A DNA stretch of 64,000 nucleotides from Formosa sp030427735 (lineage in GTDB: Bacteria > Bacteroidota > Bacteroidia > Flavobacteriales > Flavobacteriaceae). The notes beneath the pieces were generated by a model that was given only the letters and a program-made list of their open reading frames with translations, had not been told where the DNA came from and did not search any database. The position numbers were made by a program, and so were the translations under genes. The first letter of the stretch is position 1. Every line of letters begins with the position of its first letter. The DNA lies in assembly GCF_051200825.1 (NCBI RefSeq), contig NZ_CP195158.1, positions 1,674,001 to 1,738,000 of the forward strand. The letters run 5' to 3'. This document shows, in pieces, positions 14,226-23,772 of the stretch.

Positions 14226-15074
14226 ATGAATAAACGATTTTCGGGCGTTGTGGTACCCATGATAACACCACTAAATGATGATTTTACGGTAGATGTTGAA
14301 GCGGTAAAGCGCATCATTCATCTGTTTTCTAAATATAACATTCATCCTTTAGTCCTAGGTACTACAGGTGAATCTACTTCTATAAACGAAACAGAAAGTT
14401 TACGGTTGGTTGAAGCTGCCAACAGTGCCAAACAAGCCAACCAGTGCCTGTATGTGGGGCTAGTTGGTAATCAGGTAAACGATTTGATACTGCGTGGTAA
14501 TAGTTATATAAATGCCGGTGCAGATTGTGTGGTGGCAACCTTGCCTTCGTATTACGTGCTTAATAACGACCAAATGATTTTGTTTTACGAAACCTTGGCA
14601 AATAAGCTGTCTGGGCCACTAATGGTTTATAACATTACGGCAACTACCCACATGTCTATTCCGTTAGAGGTTATCGAAAAACTCGCACAGCATAACAATA
14701 TTTGGGGATTAAAGGATTCTGAGCGCGATGCTAACCGCATGCAAACCTTAATTAATACGTATAAGCATACCAAAGGATTTTCTTATTTCTGCGGTTGGGG
14801 CGCCAAGAGTTTCGAGAGCTTACAATTTGGTGCCGATGGTATTGTGCCAAGTACGGGCAATTACGTGCCAGATATGTATTTTAAACTTTACGAAGCTGCT
14901 AAACAAAACCAGTGGGATGTGGTGGAACATTGGCAATCAGAAACCGATAATGTAGCCCGATTATATCAAAAAGATAAAACTTTAGGCGAATCGTTAGCAG
15001 TGCTAAAAGCCCTAATGAACGAAAAAAACTTGTGCAACAAAACCATGATGCCACCGCTAACAGCCATTAGCTAA
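14226..15074 (+). CDS. Dihydrodipicolinate synthase/N-acetylneuraminate lyase family aldolase
   Basis: This is a 282-residue TIM-barrel class I aldolase. Visible family marks are VPMITPLNDDFTVD at the N-terminus, the pyruvate-binding GTTGES near residue 46, YNITATTHMSIPLEV with the conserved Tyr, and the Schiff-base lysine in WGLKDSERD near residue 159. The family splits 2-keto acids into pyruvate and an aldehyde, or does the reverse. Genuine DapA is usually in a lysine operon; here the neighbours are a sodium symporter, Fe-ADH, PdxA2 and acid sugar kinase, so a catabolic 2-keto-acid aldolase or lyase is more likely. A 185-bp gap with a possible LacI-type operator precedes it, so it may have its own promoter. 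Confidence 0.88.
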   Translation: MNKRFSGVVVPMITPLNDDFTVDVEAVKRIIHLFSKYNIHPLVLGTTGESTSINETESLRLVEAANSAKQANQCLYVGLVGNQVNDLILRGNSYINAGADCVVATLPSYYVLNNDQMILFYETLANKLSGPLMVYNITATTHMSIPLEVIEKLAQHNNIWGLKDSERDANRMQTLINTYKHTKGFSYFCGWGAKSFESLQFGADGIVPSTGNYVPDMYFKLYEAAKQNQWDVVEHWQSETDNVARLYQKDKTLGESLAVLKALMNEKNLCNKTMMPPLTAIS

Positions 15075-15103
15075 ATATTTCTAACTAACTAAATAAACCA
15101 ATC

Positions 15104-16648
15104 ATGTTAAATTTACATTGGATAGATATTCTAATTGTAATCGTGTCGGTGCTCTTTACTCTAGGAGCAGGTTTTTATTTTGCAAGACGCCAAAGCAGTT
15201 CCGATTTGTATTTTTCGGGCAGCAAAACCATTCCCGCCTGGGCGATAGGCATTTCAATTTTTGCAACGCTTATTAGTAGTGTTACCTTTTTGGCCTATCC
15301 GGCCGCTGCATATAAATCGAATTGGATTTTACTGGTGCAAGGGCTTATGGTGCCTATTGTTCTGGTTGGGCTCATCTGGGTAATTGTACCCTTGTTTAGG
15401 CGTGTAATTCGATTGAGTACCTACGAGTATTTCGAACGACGTTTTAGCGTATTTGCCCGTATGTACAGCTCTGTGGCTTTTATTCTCACGCATTTTTCTA
15501 AAATGGGTACCGTCTTGTATTTAGTAAGTCTAGCCTTATCGACTTTAACTGGTTTAGAGGTAACGACTTATATTTTAGGACTTACAGCAGTAATTATTGT
15601 ACTGACTTTACTAGGAGGGATGGAAGCTGTTATTTGGATGGATGTAATACAAGGATTTTTACTTATTGGTGGCGGCTTGCTTTGTGCAGGTATTTTATTG
15701 TTTAAGCCCGAAGGCGGCCCTGTGTATATGCTTACTGAAGCTTTTACCATGAAGAAAATAGACTTTGGCCCTTACAATTTTAGTGTGTCCGAACTCACGT
15801 TCTGGGTCATGGTAATTAACGGAATATTTTATGCGCTTCAAAAATATGGTACAGATCAAACTATAGTGCAGCGATATTTGGCAGCTAGAAACGATAAGGA
15901 TGCTAAAAAAGCCGCCTATATTGGCGTTATGGGTAGTGTACCTATCTGGGCTTTGTTCATGCTTATTGGTTCGTTGTTATACGTGTTTTACCATACAGGA
16001 ACAGCAAGTTTGCCAGAAGGCATGACCTCCGACCAGGTGTTTACCTATTTTATTGGCACCGAATTACCGGTGGGGGCAATAGGTTTGGTTTTGGCAGCTA
16101 TTATGGCGGCGGCGGTGTCCAGTTTAGATTCCGATATGAACTGTCTTGCAGCCATTGGTGTAGAAGACTTCTATCAGCGTTTATATCCTAACTGTACCGA
16201 TAAACAACGCTTGGTTGCAGGGCGTTTACTGGTGCTGTTTGCAGGTATTTCTACTGCAATTGTGGCCTTGTTGTACGAGGCTTGGGATGGCCAAGGTGTG
16301 TTGGGCGTGGTGTTTCAGTTGTATGCTATATTTTCTGCTGGTATTGTCGGCATCTTTTTATTGGGTTTATTCTCTAAAAGAGCCAATAAACAAGGATTGC
16401 ATATAGGTATAGCAGCGTGTATCGTATTTACAGCCTATGCCGTATTAACCACCACCAAAATTAACGATACGCTTATTTTAGATTTAGGCCATTTCAACTT
16501 TCCGCATCATAAATACATGCTAGGGGTGTACAGTCATATTATCGTATTGGTAGTGGGGTATTTTTCAAGTTTCTTATTTCCTTCACCTAAAGTAGACGAT
16601 AGTTTAACCATTTATGGCTATTTAAAACACTATAAAAAGCAAAATTGA
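15104..16648 (+). CDS. Sodium:solute symporter (SSS family)
   Basis: This is a 514-residue inner-membrane protein with about 13 hydrophobic segments, starting with HWIDILIVIVSVLFTLGAGFYFARRQSSSDLYFSGSK cut short by the usual GFYFARR loop. Other family marks are IPAWAIGISIFATLISSVTFLAYPAAAY, RLSTYEYFERRF and AAAVSSLDSDMNCLAAI. SSS transporters couple sodium influx to uptake of sugars, sialic acid or organic acids. Its place 29 bp after the aldolase and 40 bp before the Fe-ADH suggests that it imports the acid or sugar that the operon degrades. It closely resembles the SSS proteins found next to acid-sugar genes in Bacteroidota; the exact substrate is not visible. Confidence 0.9.
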   Translation: MLNLHWIDILIVIVSVLFTLGAGFYFARRQSSSDLYFSGSKTIPAWAIGISIFATLISSVTFLAYPAAAYKSNWILLVQGLMVPIVLVGLIWVIVPLFRRVIRLSTYEYFERRFSVFARMYSSVAFILTHFSKMGTVLYLVSLALSTLTGLEVTTYILGLTAVIIVLTLLGGMEAVIWMDVIQGFLLIGGGLLCAGILLFKPEGGPVYMLTEAFTMKKIDFGPYNFSVSELTFWVMVINGIFYALQKYGTDQTIVQRYLAARNDKDAKKAAYIGVMGSVPIWALFMLIGSLLYVFYHTGTASLPEGMTSDQVFTYFIGTELPVGAIGLVLAAIMAAAVSSLDSDMNCLAAIGVEDFYQRLYPNCTDKQRLVAGRLLVLFAGISTAIVALLYEAWDGQGVLGVVFQLYAIFSAGIVGIFLLGLFSKRANKQGLHIGIAACIVFTAYAVLTTTKINDTLILDLGHFNFPHHKYMLGVYSHIIVLVVGYFSSFLFPSPKVDDSLTIYGYLKHYKKQN

Positions 16649-16688
16649 AAACAAAAATTGATATTGATATTAAAAAGAAAATAAACTT

Positions 16689-17837
16689 ATGGAACCAATA
16701 ACCTTACTACAACCTAAAAGCATTGTTTTTGGTAAAGACGTTATTAATACCTTACCAGAGGCTACCGAAATAAAACAGTCGCAACGGGTGTTGTGTGTGG
16801 TGGCAACGCCGTTGCTAAAGGCAATGGAATCTGTTGTGCAGGCCATACAGGAACGGGGCATAACCCTAAATGTTTTAGAATATAATTATGTAGGCGAACC
16901 AACTTTTAAACAGGTTAATAGCTTGCTGGAAGTCAGTGAAGCGTTTCGGCCAGATTGTATAATAGGCGTAGGCGGCGGAAGTGTTTTAGACTGTGCAAAG
17001 CTTCTGGCTGCCTTAACGCACAATCCACAAACCTTAACGGATGTATCGGGAATAGGCTTGCTTAATGGCCGAAATATTGCGCTTATTTGTGTGCCAACAA
17101 CATCGGGGACGGGTAGCGAGGTATCGCCCAACGCTATTTTATTGAATGAAGAAACAGCTGCTAAGGTGGGAATTATTAGTCCGTTTTTAGTACCCGATGC
17201 GTGTTATTTAGATCCGGTGCTAACCGTAAGTCTGCCACCAAAACTAACAGCCGAAACAGGTATCGATGCCTTGTCACATTGTATAGAGGCCTTTACCAAT
17301 AAGTTTGCACACCCAATGATTGATATTTATGCCCTTAAAGGGATTAAACTCATTTCTGAAAATTTAAAACAAGCCTGCGTAAAAGGTAGTGATATCGAAG
17401 CGCGTGCTGCAGTACTGCTGGGTGCCATGTATGGTGGACTGTGTTTAGGGCCTGTAAATACTGCGGCAGTACATGCTTTATCTTATGGTTTGGGTGGTAA
17501 ATTTCATGTGCCACATGGTTTAGCAAATGCAGTGCTAATGCCAGAGGTGTTACGTTTTAATATGCCGGCTAATCCTGAGCGTCATGCCGAAGTGGCTCGC
17601 GCTTTAGGGGTTACAGTTACTGGTGATGCTTCGGCAGTTGCTTTGGCGGGTATAGCACGGATAGAGCAATTGGGCAAAGATTGTGGCATACCGCAGCGTT
17701 TAACGGATATTGGTATAACTAAAACCGATATTCCTGAATTAGCAACTATTGCTATGAAAGTGACACGTTTGTTAAAAAACAATCCAAGAACAGTAACCGA
17801 AGCCGATGCTATTGGTATTTACGAAAAGCTATTATAA
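16689..17837 (+). CDS. Iron-containing alcohol dehydrogenase
   Basis: This is a 382-residue protein of the group III (Fe-ADH) family. The NAD-binding Gly motif GVGGGSVLDCAKLLA is near residues 97-111, the loop PTTSGTGSEVSPNA near 138-151, and metal ligands can be placed in ETGIDALSHCIEAF (Asp/His), AAVHALSYGLGGKFHVPHGLANAVLMP (two His). The enzyme oxidises or reduces short-chain hydroxyacids, lactaldehyde-like compounds or polyols. In this operon it may reduce the aldehyde released by the aldolase or oxidise a hydroxyl of the acid sugar. It lies 17 bp upstream of the PdxA2-type gene. Confidence 0.9.
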   Translation: MEPITLLQPKSIVFGKDVINTLPEATEIKQSQRVLCVVATPLLKAMESVVQAIQERGITLNVLEYNYVGEPTFKQVNSLLEVSEAFRPDCIIGVGGGSVLDCAKLLAALTHNPQTLTDVSGIGLLNGRNIALICVPTTSGTGSEVSPNAILLNEETAAKVGIISPFLVPDACYLDPVLTVSLPPKLTAETGIDALSHCIEAFTNKFAHPMIDIYALKGIKLISENLKQACVKGSDIEARAAVLLGAMYGGLCLGPVNTAAVHALSYGLGGKFHVPHGLANAVLMPEVLRFNMPANPERHAEVARALGVTVTGDASAVALAGIARIEQLGKDCGIPQRLTDIGITKTDIPELATIAMKVTRLLKNNPRTVTEADAIGIYEKLL

Positions 17838-17854
17838 AAAATAAACACATATTT

Positions 17855-18886
17855 ATGAAACCTATTATAGGAATCTCTATGGGCGATGCAGCGGGCATTG
17901 GTCCAGAAATCATAGTTAAAACCTTAGTGTTGCCCGACCTCTATAACCGATGCAAACCGTTGGTGGTTGGTGATGCTGCAGTAATGCAGTTAGAAGTCGA
18001 TAGACTAAAAATGAATTTAAAGATTAACGCCATCAGCGAGGTTGCACAAGCCAGCTTTACCTGTGGTGTGATAGATGTTATCGATTTACACAATGTAGAT
18101 GTTGCTACTTTGCAGCCCGGAGTGGTATCGGCTATGGCAGGAAAGGCCGCTTTCGAGGCCGTAAAGGCGAATATAGATTTGGCGTTAAATAATAGTATAG
18201 ATGCCACGGTAACAGCGCCCATAAATAAAGAGTCTATCCATAAAGCGGGACATCATTTTTCGGGACATACAGAAATTTATGCACACTATACCAATACTTC
18301 TAAATACGCCATGTTGTTGGCAGATGAAAATTTTAGGGTCATTCACGTGAGTACGCATGTATCGTTACGTCAAGCTTGCGATTTGTGTAAAAAAGAACGG
18401 GTGCTAGAGGTTATCAGTTTGTTGGACGATGCTTGTCAGCAATTCGGAATTGAAAAACCTAGAATTGCTGTGGCGGGTCTCAATCCGCATGCGGGGGAGA
18501 ACCAATTGTTTGGTGACGAAGAAGTGTTGGAGATTATACCAGCAATAGAAGCGGCCAAAAGTTTGGGTTACGACGCCCAAGGGCCGTTTCCGCCAGATAC
18601 CATGTTTGTAAAGGCGGTTCAAGGAAAATTTGATGGTTGCGTGGCCATGTATCACGACCAAGGGCATATTCCGTTTAAATTAGAAGGTTTTAAGTGGGAT
18701 AACGATAAGCAAACCATGAAAAGCGTTAAAGGTGTAAACATAACCTTAGGATTACCCATTATTAGAACATCTGTAGACCATGGTACGGCATTCGAAATTG
18801 CTGGCCAGGGGATTGCTTCGGCAGATGCTATGCTTGTGGCTATAGACTATGCTATAACAATGGCTAAGCACCGCAAGCCATGCTAG
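17855..18886 (+). CDS. PdxA2-type 4-phospho-acid-sugar dehydrogenase (PdxA family)
   Basis: This is a 343-residue protein with the PdxA pattern: IIGISMGDAAGIGPEI at the start, TAPINKESIHKAGHHFSGHTEIYA near residues 122-145 (metal and phosphate contacts), VAGLNPHAGENQLFGDEE near 203, GPFPPDTMF, MYHDQGHIPFKLEGF and the closing IRTSVDHGTAFEIAG. Classical PdxA makes a pyridoxine precursor. When the gene is fused in an operon with a four-carbon acid sugar kinase, as here with a 7-bp overlap, the family instead oxidises D-threonate 4-phosphate or a similar acid, giving DHAP and CO2 (DtnK/PdxA2 route). That function is inferred from the pair. Confidence 0.88.
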   Translation: MKPIIGISMGDAAGIGPEIIVKTLVLPDLYNRCKPLVVGDAAVMQLEVDRLKMNLKINAISEVAQASFTCGVIDVIDLHNVDVATLQPGVVSAMAGKAAFEAVKANIDLALNNSIDATVTAPINKESIHKAGHHFSGHTEIYAHYTNTSKYAMLLADENFRVIHVSTHVSLRQACDLCKKERVLEVISLLDDACQQFGIEKPRIAVAGLNPHAGENQLFGDEEVLEIIPAIEAAKSLGYDAQGPFPPDTMFVKAVQGKFDGCVAMYHDQGHIPFKLEGFKWDNDKQTMKSVKGVNITLGLPIIRTSVDHGTAFEIAGQGIASADAMLVAIDYAITMAKHRKPC

Positions 18887-20049
18887 TTGTAATTGCAGAC
18901 GATTTAACCGGGGCGGCAGAAATTGCAGGAGTTTGTTTACGACGGCAGATACCTGTGGCTTTTGGTATTGATGCGATTCCTGAAGTTTTAAAACCCGTAA
19001 CTATTATTGCAACCGATACCAGATCGCTATCTGAAACGGAAGCACATTATCAGCATTTAAAAATAGCCAAGCAGCTAAAGTTAAAAGGTGATGTTGTGGT
19101 GTTTAAAAAATGCGATTCGGTATTACGCGGACATGTACTTTCGGAATTATCGGCATTATTAACGGTGTTCGAAAAAGATCGGGTGCTATTGCAACCTTCA
19201 AATCCGTTAGGTAAACGCTGTGTAAAAGATGGTGTGTATCTTATTAATAACATTCCGATAGCAGAAACGCATTTTGCTTCGGATCCCGATTTTCCTGCAC
19301 GGTTTTCGGAAGTAAAAAATATATTAAGCGATAAATCATTAAAATTTAATACGGTGCGCAGCGTGTGTACAGGCGGCATAAGTACTATTGGGCATGCTGG
19401 TGTTTTTGTGCCCGATTGCACTTCGGAGAAAGATTTGGCTAAGAGTTCGGCATTGTACAATAACAGCATGTTGCTTGCTGGTAGTGCCGCTTTTTTCGAT
19501 AGTATTCTATATCATTTAGTAGGTGCTGTTGCACATGCAGTACCAGATGTCAAGGTGTTTGAAGCTGCAGATCGGTTTGTGTTGGTTTCGGGGAGTGCTT
19601 TTCCCGAAAGTTTACAGTTCGCCGAGCAGTTAAGCAATAAAGGTGTTCCGTTATTGTATTTTCCCGATGCCATGCTTAAACCTAGTTGCGAGCCAAAAGT
19701 ATGTGCTGGGTTTTCAAAGAAACTCATTAAAACATATAAAAGAGAATCGAGATTAGTGCTTAGAATTGCGCGTGAAGATATTGTGTTTCCAGAAAGCTCT
19801 AAACTTTTAAAAGAACGATTAAGTACTGTTTTGAATCAACTTGTAAGCAAAACGCAAATACCCGAACTTTTTGTGGAAGGCGGCGCTACAGCTTATCATC
19901 TATTAAAAACTTTAGGATGGACCGACTGTGTGCCGGTGCAAGAATTAGCGCATGGCGTGGTGCGTTTAGTTAATACACAAAATAAAAAAGCGCACATTAC
20001 TATAAAGCCTGGAAGTTATCGTTGGCCCGAACAGGTATTTAAGTGTTAA
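18880..20049 (+). CDS. Four-carbon acid sugar kinase (DUF1537/OtnK-DtnK family)
   Basis: This is a 389-residue protein. The N-terminal substrate domain starts MLVVIADDLTGAAEIAGVCLR, the standard opening of this family, with KKCDSVLRGHVLSEL near residue 76 (conserved K-x-D-S-x-x-R-G). The C-terminal nucleotide-binding domain includes LLAGSAAF, VLVSGSAFPESLQF and LFVEGGATAYHLLKTLGW near residue 330. It phosphorylates acid sugars such as threonate or erythronate at O4. The ATG overlaps the end of the PdxA2-type gene by 7 bp, so both are made together. It is the last gene of the operon, with a 154-bp gap after it. Confidence 0.88.
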   Translation: MLVVIADDLTGAAEIAGVCLRRQIPVAFGIDAIPEVLKPVTIIATDTRSLSETEAHYQHLKIAKQLKLKGDVVVFKKCDSVLRGHVLSELSALLTVFEKDRVLLQPSNPLGKRCVKDGVYLINNIPIAETHFASDPDFPARFSEVKNILSDKSLKFNTVRSVCTGGISTIGHAGVFVPDCTSEKDLAKSSALYNNSMLLAGSAAFFDSILYHLVGAVAHAVPDVKVFEAADRFVLVSGSAFPESLQFAEQLSNKGVPLLYFPDAMLKPSCEPKVCAGFSKKLIKTYKRESRLVLRIAREDIVFPESSKLLKERLSTVLNQLVSKTQIPELFVEGGATAYHLLKTLGWTDCVPVQELAHGVVRLVNTQNKKAHITIKPGSYRWPEQVFKC

Positions 20050-20203
20050 TTTCAGAAGTGGTTTTTTGTCGATTTTTATAATTTATGTTATTTTTTTTGT
20101 AAAATTAATAATATCTTTAAAATGCATGAGGTGTTAAAACTACAACATGCAACAGCAAAAAATTGCGATTAAAAACTAAACAGCCTAAAACAACCCTCTA
20201 ATT

Positions 20204-20734
20204 ATGAAAAAAGTAAAATTGTATATCGCAATGAGTTTAAATGGTAAAATAGCAGAGACCGATGGTAGTGTAGATTGGTTAGAATCTATTCCGAATCCAG
20301 ACGAATCGGATTATGGGTATCGCGCGTTTTACGACTCTATAGATACTACTGTTATGGGAAATGCCACTTATAGTCAGATTTTAAGTTGGGATATCGATTT
20401 TCCGTATTTAGATAAACGCAATTATGTGTTAACGCGCAACAAGAGTTTAAAAAACGATAGGAATGTGATGTATGTTGCCGAACATCCAGTTGAGTTTATG
20501 CGCGATTTAAAGCTTAAAGACGGAAAAGATGTGTGGTTAGTAGGTGGTGGACAGATAAATACCTTACTGTTAAACGCAGGACTTATAGATGAAATTCAGC
20601 TGTATGTGATGCCGATAATCATTTCTGAAGGCATCGATTTATTTGATGCTTTCCCCAAAGAAACCCGCTTAAAATTAGAATCGTCTAAAACCTACGCTAG
20701 CGGCGCGGTCGAGATGTTGTATACTTTAGAGTGA
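20204..20734 (+). CDS. Dihydrofolate reductase-like RibD C-terminal domain protein
   Basis: This is a 176-residue cytosolic protein. The RibD_C/DHFR-like fold is marked by KVKLYIAMSLNGKIAETDGSVDWLES at the N-terminus, TTVMGNATYSQI near residue 52, and DVWLVGGGQINTLLLNAGLIDEIQLYVMPIIISEG near 110-145. These stand-alone proteins are probable NADPH-dependent reductases with unknown substrates; many are annotated dihydrofolate reductase family. It has its own 154-bp upstream region and is not tightly linked to the kinase before it. Confidence 0.85.
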   Translation: MKKVKLYIAMSLNGKIAETDGSVDWLESIPNPDESDYGYRAFYDSIDTTVMGNATYSQILSWDIDFPYLDKRNYVLTRNKSLKNDRNVMYVAEHPVEFMRDLKLKDGKDVWLVGGGQINTLLLNAGLIDEIQLYVMPIIISEGIDLFDAFPKETRLKLESSKTYASGAVEMLYTLE

Positions 20735-20836
20735 ATTTTTATGACTCTAGATAATTAACTTTAAACTTCAATATTTTTTGTGAAAGCGATAAAGACATCT
20801 ATACTGTATTGGGGTTTATAACACCAAAATTACATT

Positions 20837-22111
20837 ATGAATAAATATGTCTGTTTAATCGTTGTTTTTATAATTTTAAGTTGTGGTTTGCCGAACCAAG
20901 AAGACCTTAAACCGCGTATTTTAATTAGTACCGATATTGGTGGGACAGATCCAGACGATAATCAATCAATATTACATCTTTTAATGTATAGTAACATGTT
21001 TGCTATAGAGGGTCTTGTTTCGTCGCCTTCCTATGGCGAGGGTTCCAAAACGGAATTATTAAAAATGATTGACTTGTACGAAAAAGATTTGCCTAAACTT
21101 AAAATGCATTCCGATGACTTTCCCTTGCCAGAGCATTTACGTGCAGTGACTAAACAAGGGAGGAAAGGAGAAGCTCCATTTGTTGGATATCAAAAGTCTA
21201 CCGAGGGATCGGACTGGATTATACATTGTGCTAAAAAATCTAGCGATCAGCCATTATGGGTGTTGGTTTGGGGAGGTTTAGATGATGTTGCCCAAGCATT
21301 ACATGATGCTCCAGAAATACAAAATAAAATAAAAATATATTGGATTGGCGGGCCTAATAAAAAATGGAGTGTTAATAGTTACGCTTACATTGCCGAAAAT
21401 TTTCCAGATTTATGGATTATAGAAGCAAATGCTGTTTACCGTGGTTTGTTTTCTAATACCCAAAGTTTAGATCGCTTAAAGAACGAAAGATATTTCGATA
21501 GTTATATAGATAGTGCTGGTGCTATGGGGAAAGCTTTTAAGCAGTATTATGATGGGAAAATAAAAATGGGAGACACCCCTTCATTATTATACTTGCTTAA
21601 TGGTGAACCTCTAAATCCGTTAACGGAAAGTTGGGGAGGTCAATTTGAAGCTATTAAACGTAGTTCCAGACGTATTTATAATCGAAACACCACTGCAAAC
21701 GATACCATTCCAGTCTACTCGGTAATTGAATTTCATTTTAAAGGTCAAGATGTTAATCTACCAATAGGTGCTGCTTGTTTAGAAATGACTGTTGCAGGGC
21801 AAAAATGGCCAGGTTATTATTTAGGTCGAGGAACATACGTAGTGCGGTATGTGCCTAAAAAGGCCGAAACTTTAACATATCAAATTCAATCTCAGGTTTC
21901 TGGTTTGTCTCAGCAAAACGGTCAATTTGTGGTTAGTAATCTGTGGCCTGGTAAGTCGTCGGAAGCTGATTATAAACTGGGCTCGAATTGGTATACAGAT
22001 ATTTCAGACCCTGATTTATTCGATGATAATTGGCAAGGTGCGCAAACTGTTTTAAAATGGCGCAGAATAATTTTGTTAGATTGGGCCGAACGTTGGCAAT
22101 GGCTTAAATAG
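20837..22111 (+). CDS. DUF1593 (nucleoside hydrolase-like) lipoprotein
   Basis: This is a 424-residue protein with an SPII signal (MNKYVCLIVVFIILSCG, lipobox LSCG), so a lipidated envelope protein. After it comes the nucleoside-hydrolase-like core: RILISTDIGGTDPDDNQSI (the DxDxxxDD-type metal site), WVLVWGGLDDVAQAL and YWIGGPNKKW. The C-terminal ~110 residues are beta-rich (IEFHFKGQDVNLPIGAACLEM). DUF1593 proteins are common near polysaccharide-degradation genes in Bacteroidota, and a glycosidase-like activity is suspected but unproved. Its place between two sugar-catabolic operons fits that link. Confidence 0.85.
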   Translation: MNKYVCLIVVFIILSCGLPNQEDLKPRILISTDIGGTDPDDNQSILHLLMYSNMFAIEGLVSSPSYGEGSKTELLKMIDLYEKDLPKLKMHSDDFPLPEHLRAVTKQGRKGEAPFVGYQKSTEGSDWIIHCAKKSSDQPLWVLVWGGLDDVAQALHDAPEIQNKIKIYWIGGPNKKWSVNSYAYIAENFPDLWIIEANAVYRGLFSNTQSLDRLKNERYFDSYIDSAGAMGKAFKQYYDGKIKMGDTPSLLYLLNGEPLNPLTESWGGQFEAIKRSSRRIYNRNTTANDTIPVYSVIEFHFKGQDVNLPIGAACLEMTVAGQKWPGYYLGRGTYVVRYVPKKAETLTYQIQSQVSGLSQQNGQFVVSNLWPGKSSEADYKLGSNWYTDISDPDLFDDNWQGAQTVLKWRRIILLDWAERWQWLK

Positions 22112-22209
22112 ATTGCTAATGCATAAATATGTTTTTTAAAAAAGTAGCGATATTATTTTAATAAGCCCTATAAAGTTTTTAACTTAAAGTCTCGTAATAA
22201 ATAACCATT

Positions 22210-22695
22210 ATGGAAGATTTAATAAAAACATTTTATACGGCTTTTAATAACCTGAATGCAGAGCAAATGGTAGCGTGTTATCATCCAGATGTTGTGTTTA
22301 AAGACCCCGCTTTTGGTACACTTCGTGGCGAACGGGCTAAGCAAATGTGGCGAATGCTTTGTAGTTCTCAAGAAGGCGAAAATTTTAAGGTCACGTTTTC
22401 AGATTTAACGGTTGATAATCAAATTGCTTCTGTAAATTGGGAGGTGTCTTATGTTTTTGGTTCGCCAAAAAAGCAGGTTCACAATCAGGTTGCTGCGGTA
22501 TTTACATTTAAAGACGGTTTAATTTATACCCATACCGATGATTTCAATCTTCATAAATGGGCAAAAGCAGCTATGGGATTTAAAGGAGCGCTTTTAGGAG
22601 GAACAGCCTATTTTAAAACTAAATTTCAGCATAAAACCAATGCGAAATTAGACGCTTTTATAAAGAAGCAAAAGTTAAAAGCAACGGAGTCTTAA
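22210..22695 (+). CDS. NTF2/SnoaL-like protein
   Basis: This is a 161-residue protein. The first ~125 residues show the cone-shaped NTF2-like fold pattern: LIKTFYTAFNNLNAEQMVACYHPDVVFKDPAFGTLRGER, then VNWEVSYVF and a final DDFNLHKWAKAAMGF. Proteins of this type bind small hydrophobic ligands or catalyse simple isomerisations; nothing points to a specific role. It stands alone, with about 100 bp before and 299 bp after. Confidence 0.75.
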   Translation: MEDLIKTFYTAFNNLNAEQMVACYHPDVVFKDPAFGTLRGERAKQMWRMLCSSQEGENFKVTFSDLTVDNQIASVNWEVSYVFGSPKKQVHNQVAAVFTFKDGLIYTHTDDFNLHKWAKAAMGFKGALLGGTAYFKTKFQHKTNAKLDAFIKKQKLKATES

Positions 22696-22994
22696 ATAGA
22701 TTTTATGTTTTTTCTGTATGTAATCTTTCTTCTTTTCTGAATTACAACTTTTGATATTTTTCTTTTTTTTGATTTGTAGTGTTACAGGGTTGATGCTTTA
22801 CTTAATTAAAGTTCAAGGTTATAAAATGATATTATTTTAATTTTACTATTAAAAATATACCGATTTAATAGTTTTTTTGAGTTTTGTGGTATATGAGTTT
22901 TTCTGAAACTTATTGAAAAAGAAATAAAAAGCAAAAAAAAGAAAATTAAGAAAAATATATTGCTATATTTGAGCTTCATCTTAGAGTATAAGAT
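22696..22994. other. AT-rich intergenic leader upstream of the DeoR regulator
   Basis: I see no gene here. The end contains TATATTTG (about 22963-22970), a good match to the Bacteroidota -7 element, 25 bp before the deoR start codon; a clear TTG at the -33 position is not obvious. Confidence 0.5.
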
Positions 22995-23765
22995 ATGTTA
23001 GCAAATCAGCGAAGAGAAAAAATTTTAGACCTTTTAAAGGAAGATGGGTCGGCCAAAGTAAACGATTTGGCAAGAATCTTTAAAGTTACCGAGGTAACCA
23101 TTAGGCAAGATCTGGAGAAATTAGAAAAAGAAGACTTGGTTATTCGTGAACACGGTGGCGTGCATATAAAAAATGTAGAAGACCAAGTGCGTAACTTTTC
23201 TTTAATCAATCAAGATCATTTAAAAGAAAAAGAACTCATTGCACAAAAGTGTATGAGTTATATTCAGCCTGGCGATGTTATTATTTTAGATTCAGGGTCT
23301 ACCACAACAGAAATCGCTAAAAAAATTGTACAATACAAAGTCAACAGTCTAACTGTAATCACTAATGCATTAAATATAGCATTAATGTTAGGTGCCAACC
23401 CCAATATAGAAGTGGTAATGACGGGGGGCGAATTTAAACCGCCAACCTTATCCCTAACCGGGCAAAAAGCAGCCGATTTCTTTAAAGGATTAAATGTTAA
23501 TAAATTGTTTTTGGCAACTGCTGGTATATCTTTAAAATCAGGATTAACTTATCCGAGTATCAGCGATTTGGTGGTAAAACGCGCCATGATTGATGCTGCC
23601 GATATTACCTATTTGGTGGCCGATTCTTCAAAAATTGGTAAAAGTGCCTTTGCTAGTCTTGGCGCCCTGTCTTTAATAGATTACATCATTACAGATTCGG
23701 CAGTAGAAGAAAAACACAAGCAAGTATTTAAAGATAACGATATAGAATTAATAATAACAGAATAA
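22995..23765 (+). CDS. DeoR/GlpR family transcriptional regulator
   Basis: This is a 256-residue protein. The N-terminal winged helix-turn-helix is typical (RREKILDLLKEDGSAKVNDLARIFKVTEVTIRQDLEKLEKEDLVIREHGG cut into two conserved halves). The C-terminal DeoRC sensor shows ILDSGSTTTEIAKKI near residue 89, VVMTGGEF near 140, LFLATAGIS, and a final YIITDSAVEEKHKQVF. DeoR proteins usually respond to a phosphorylated sugar intermediate. It is 8 bp upstream of the TIM-barrel isomerase gene and so leads the putative apiose operon, which makes a local control role likely. Confidence 0.9.
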   Translation: MLANQRREKILDLLKEDGSAKVNDLARIFKVTEVTIRQDLEKLEKEDLVIREHGGVHIKNVEDQVRNFSLINQDHLKEKELIAQKCMSYIQPGDVIILDSGSTTTEIAKKIVQYKVNSLTVITNALNIALMLGANPNIEVVMTGGEFKPPTLSLTGQKAADFFKGLNVNKLFLATAGISLKSGLTYPSISDLVVKRAMIDAADITYLVADSSKIGKSAFASLGALSLIDYIITDSAVEEKHKQVFKDNDIELIITE

Positions 23766-23772
23766 AATATAA

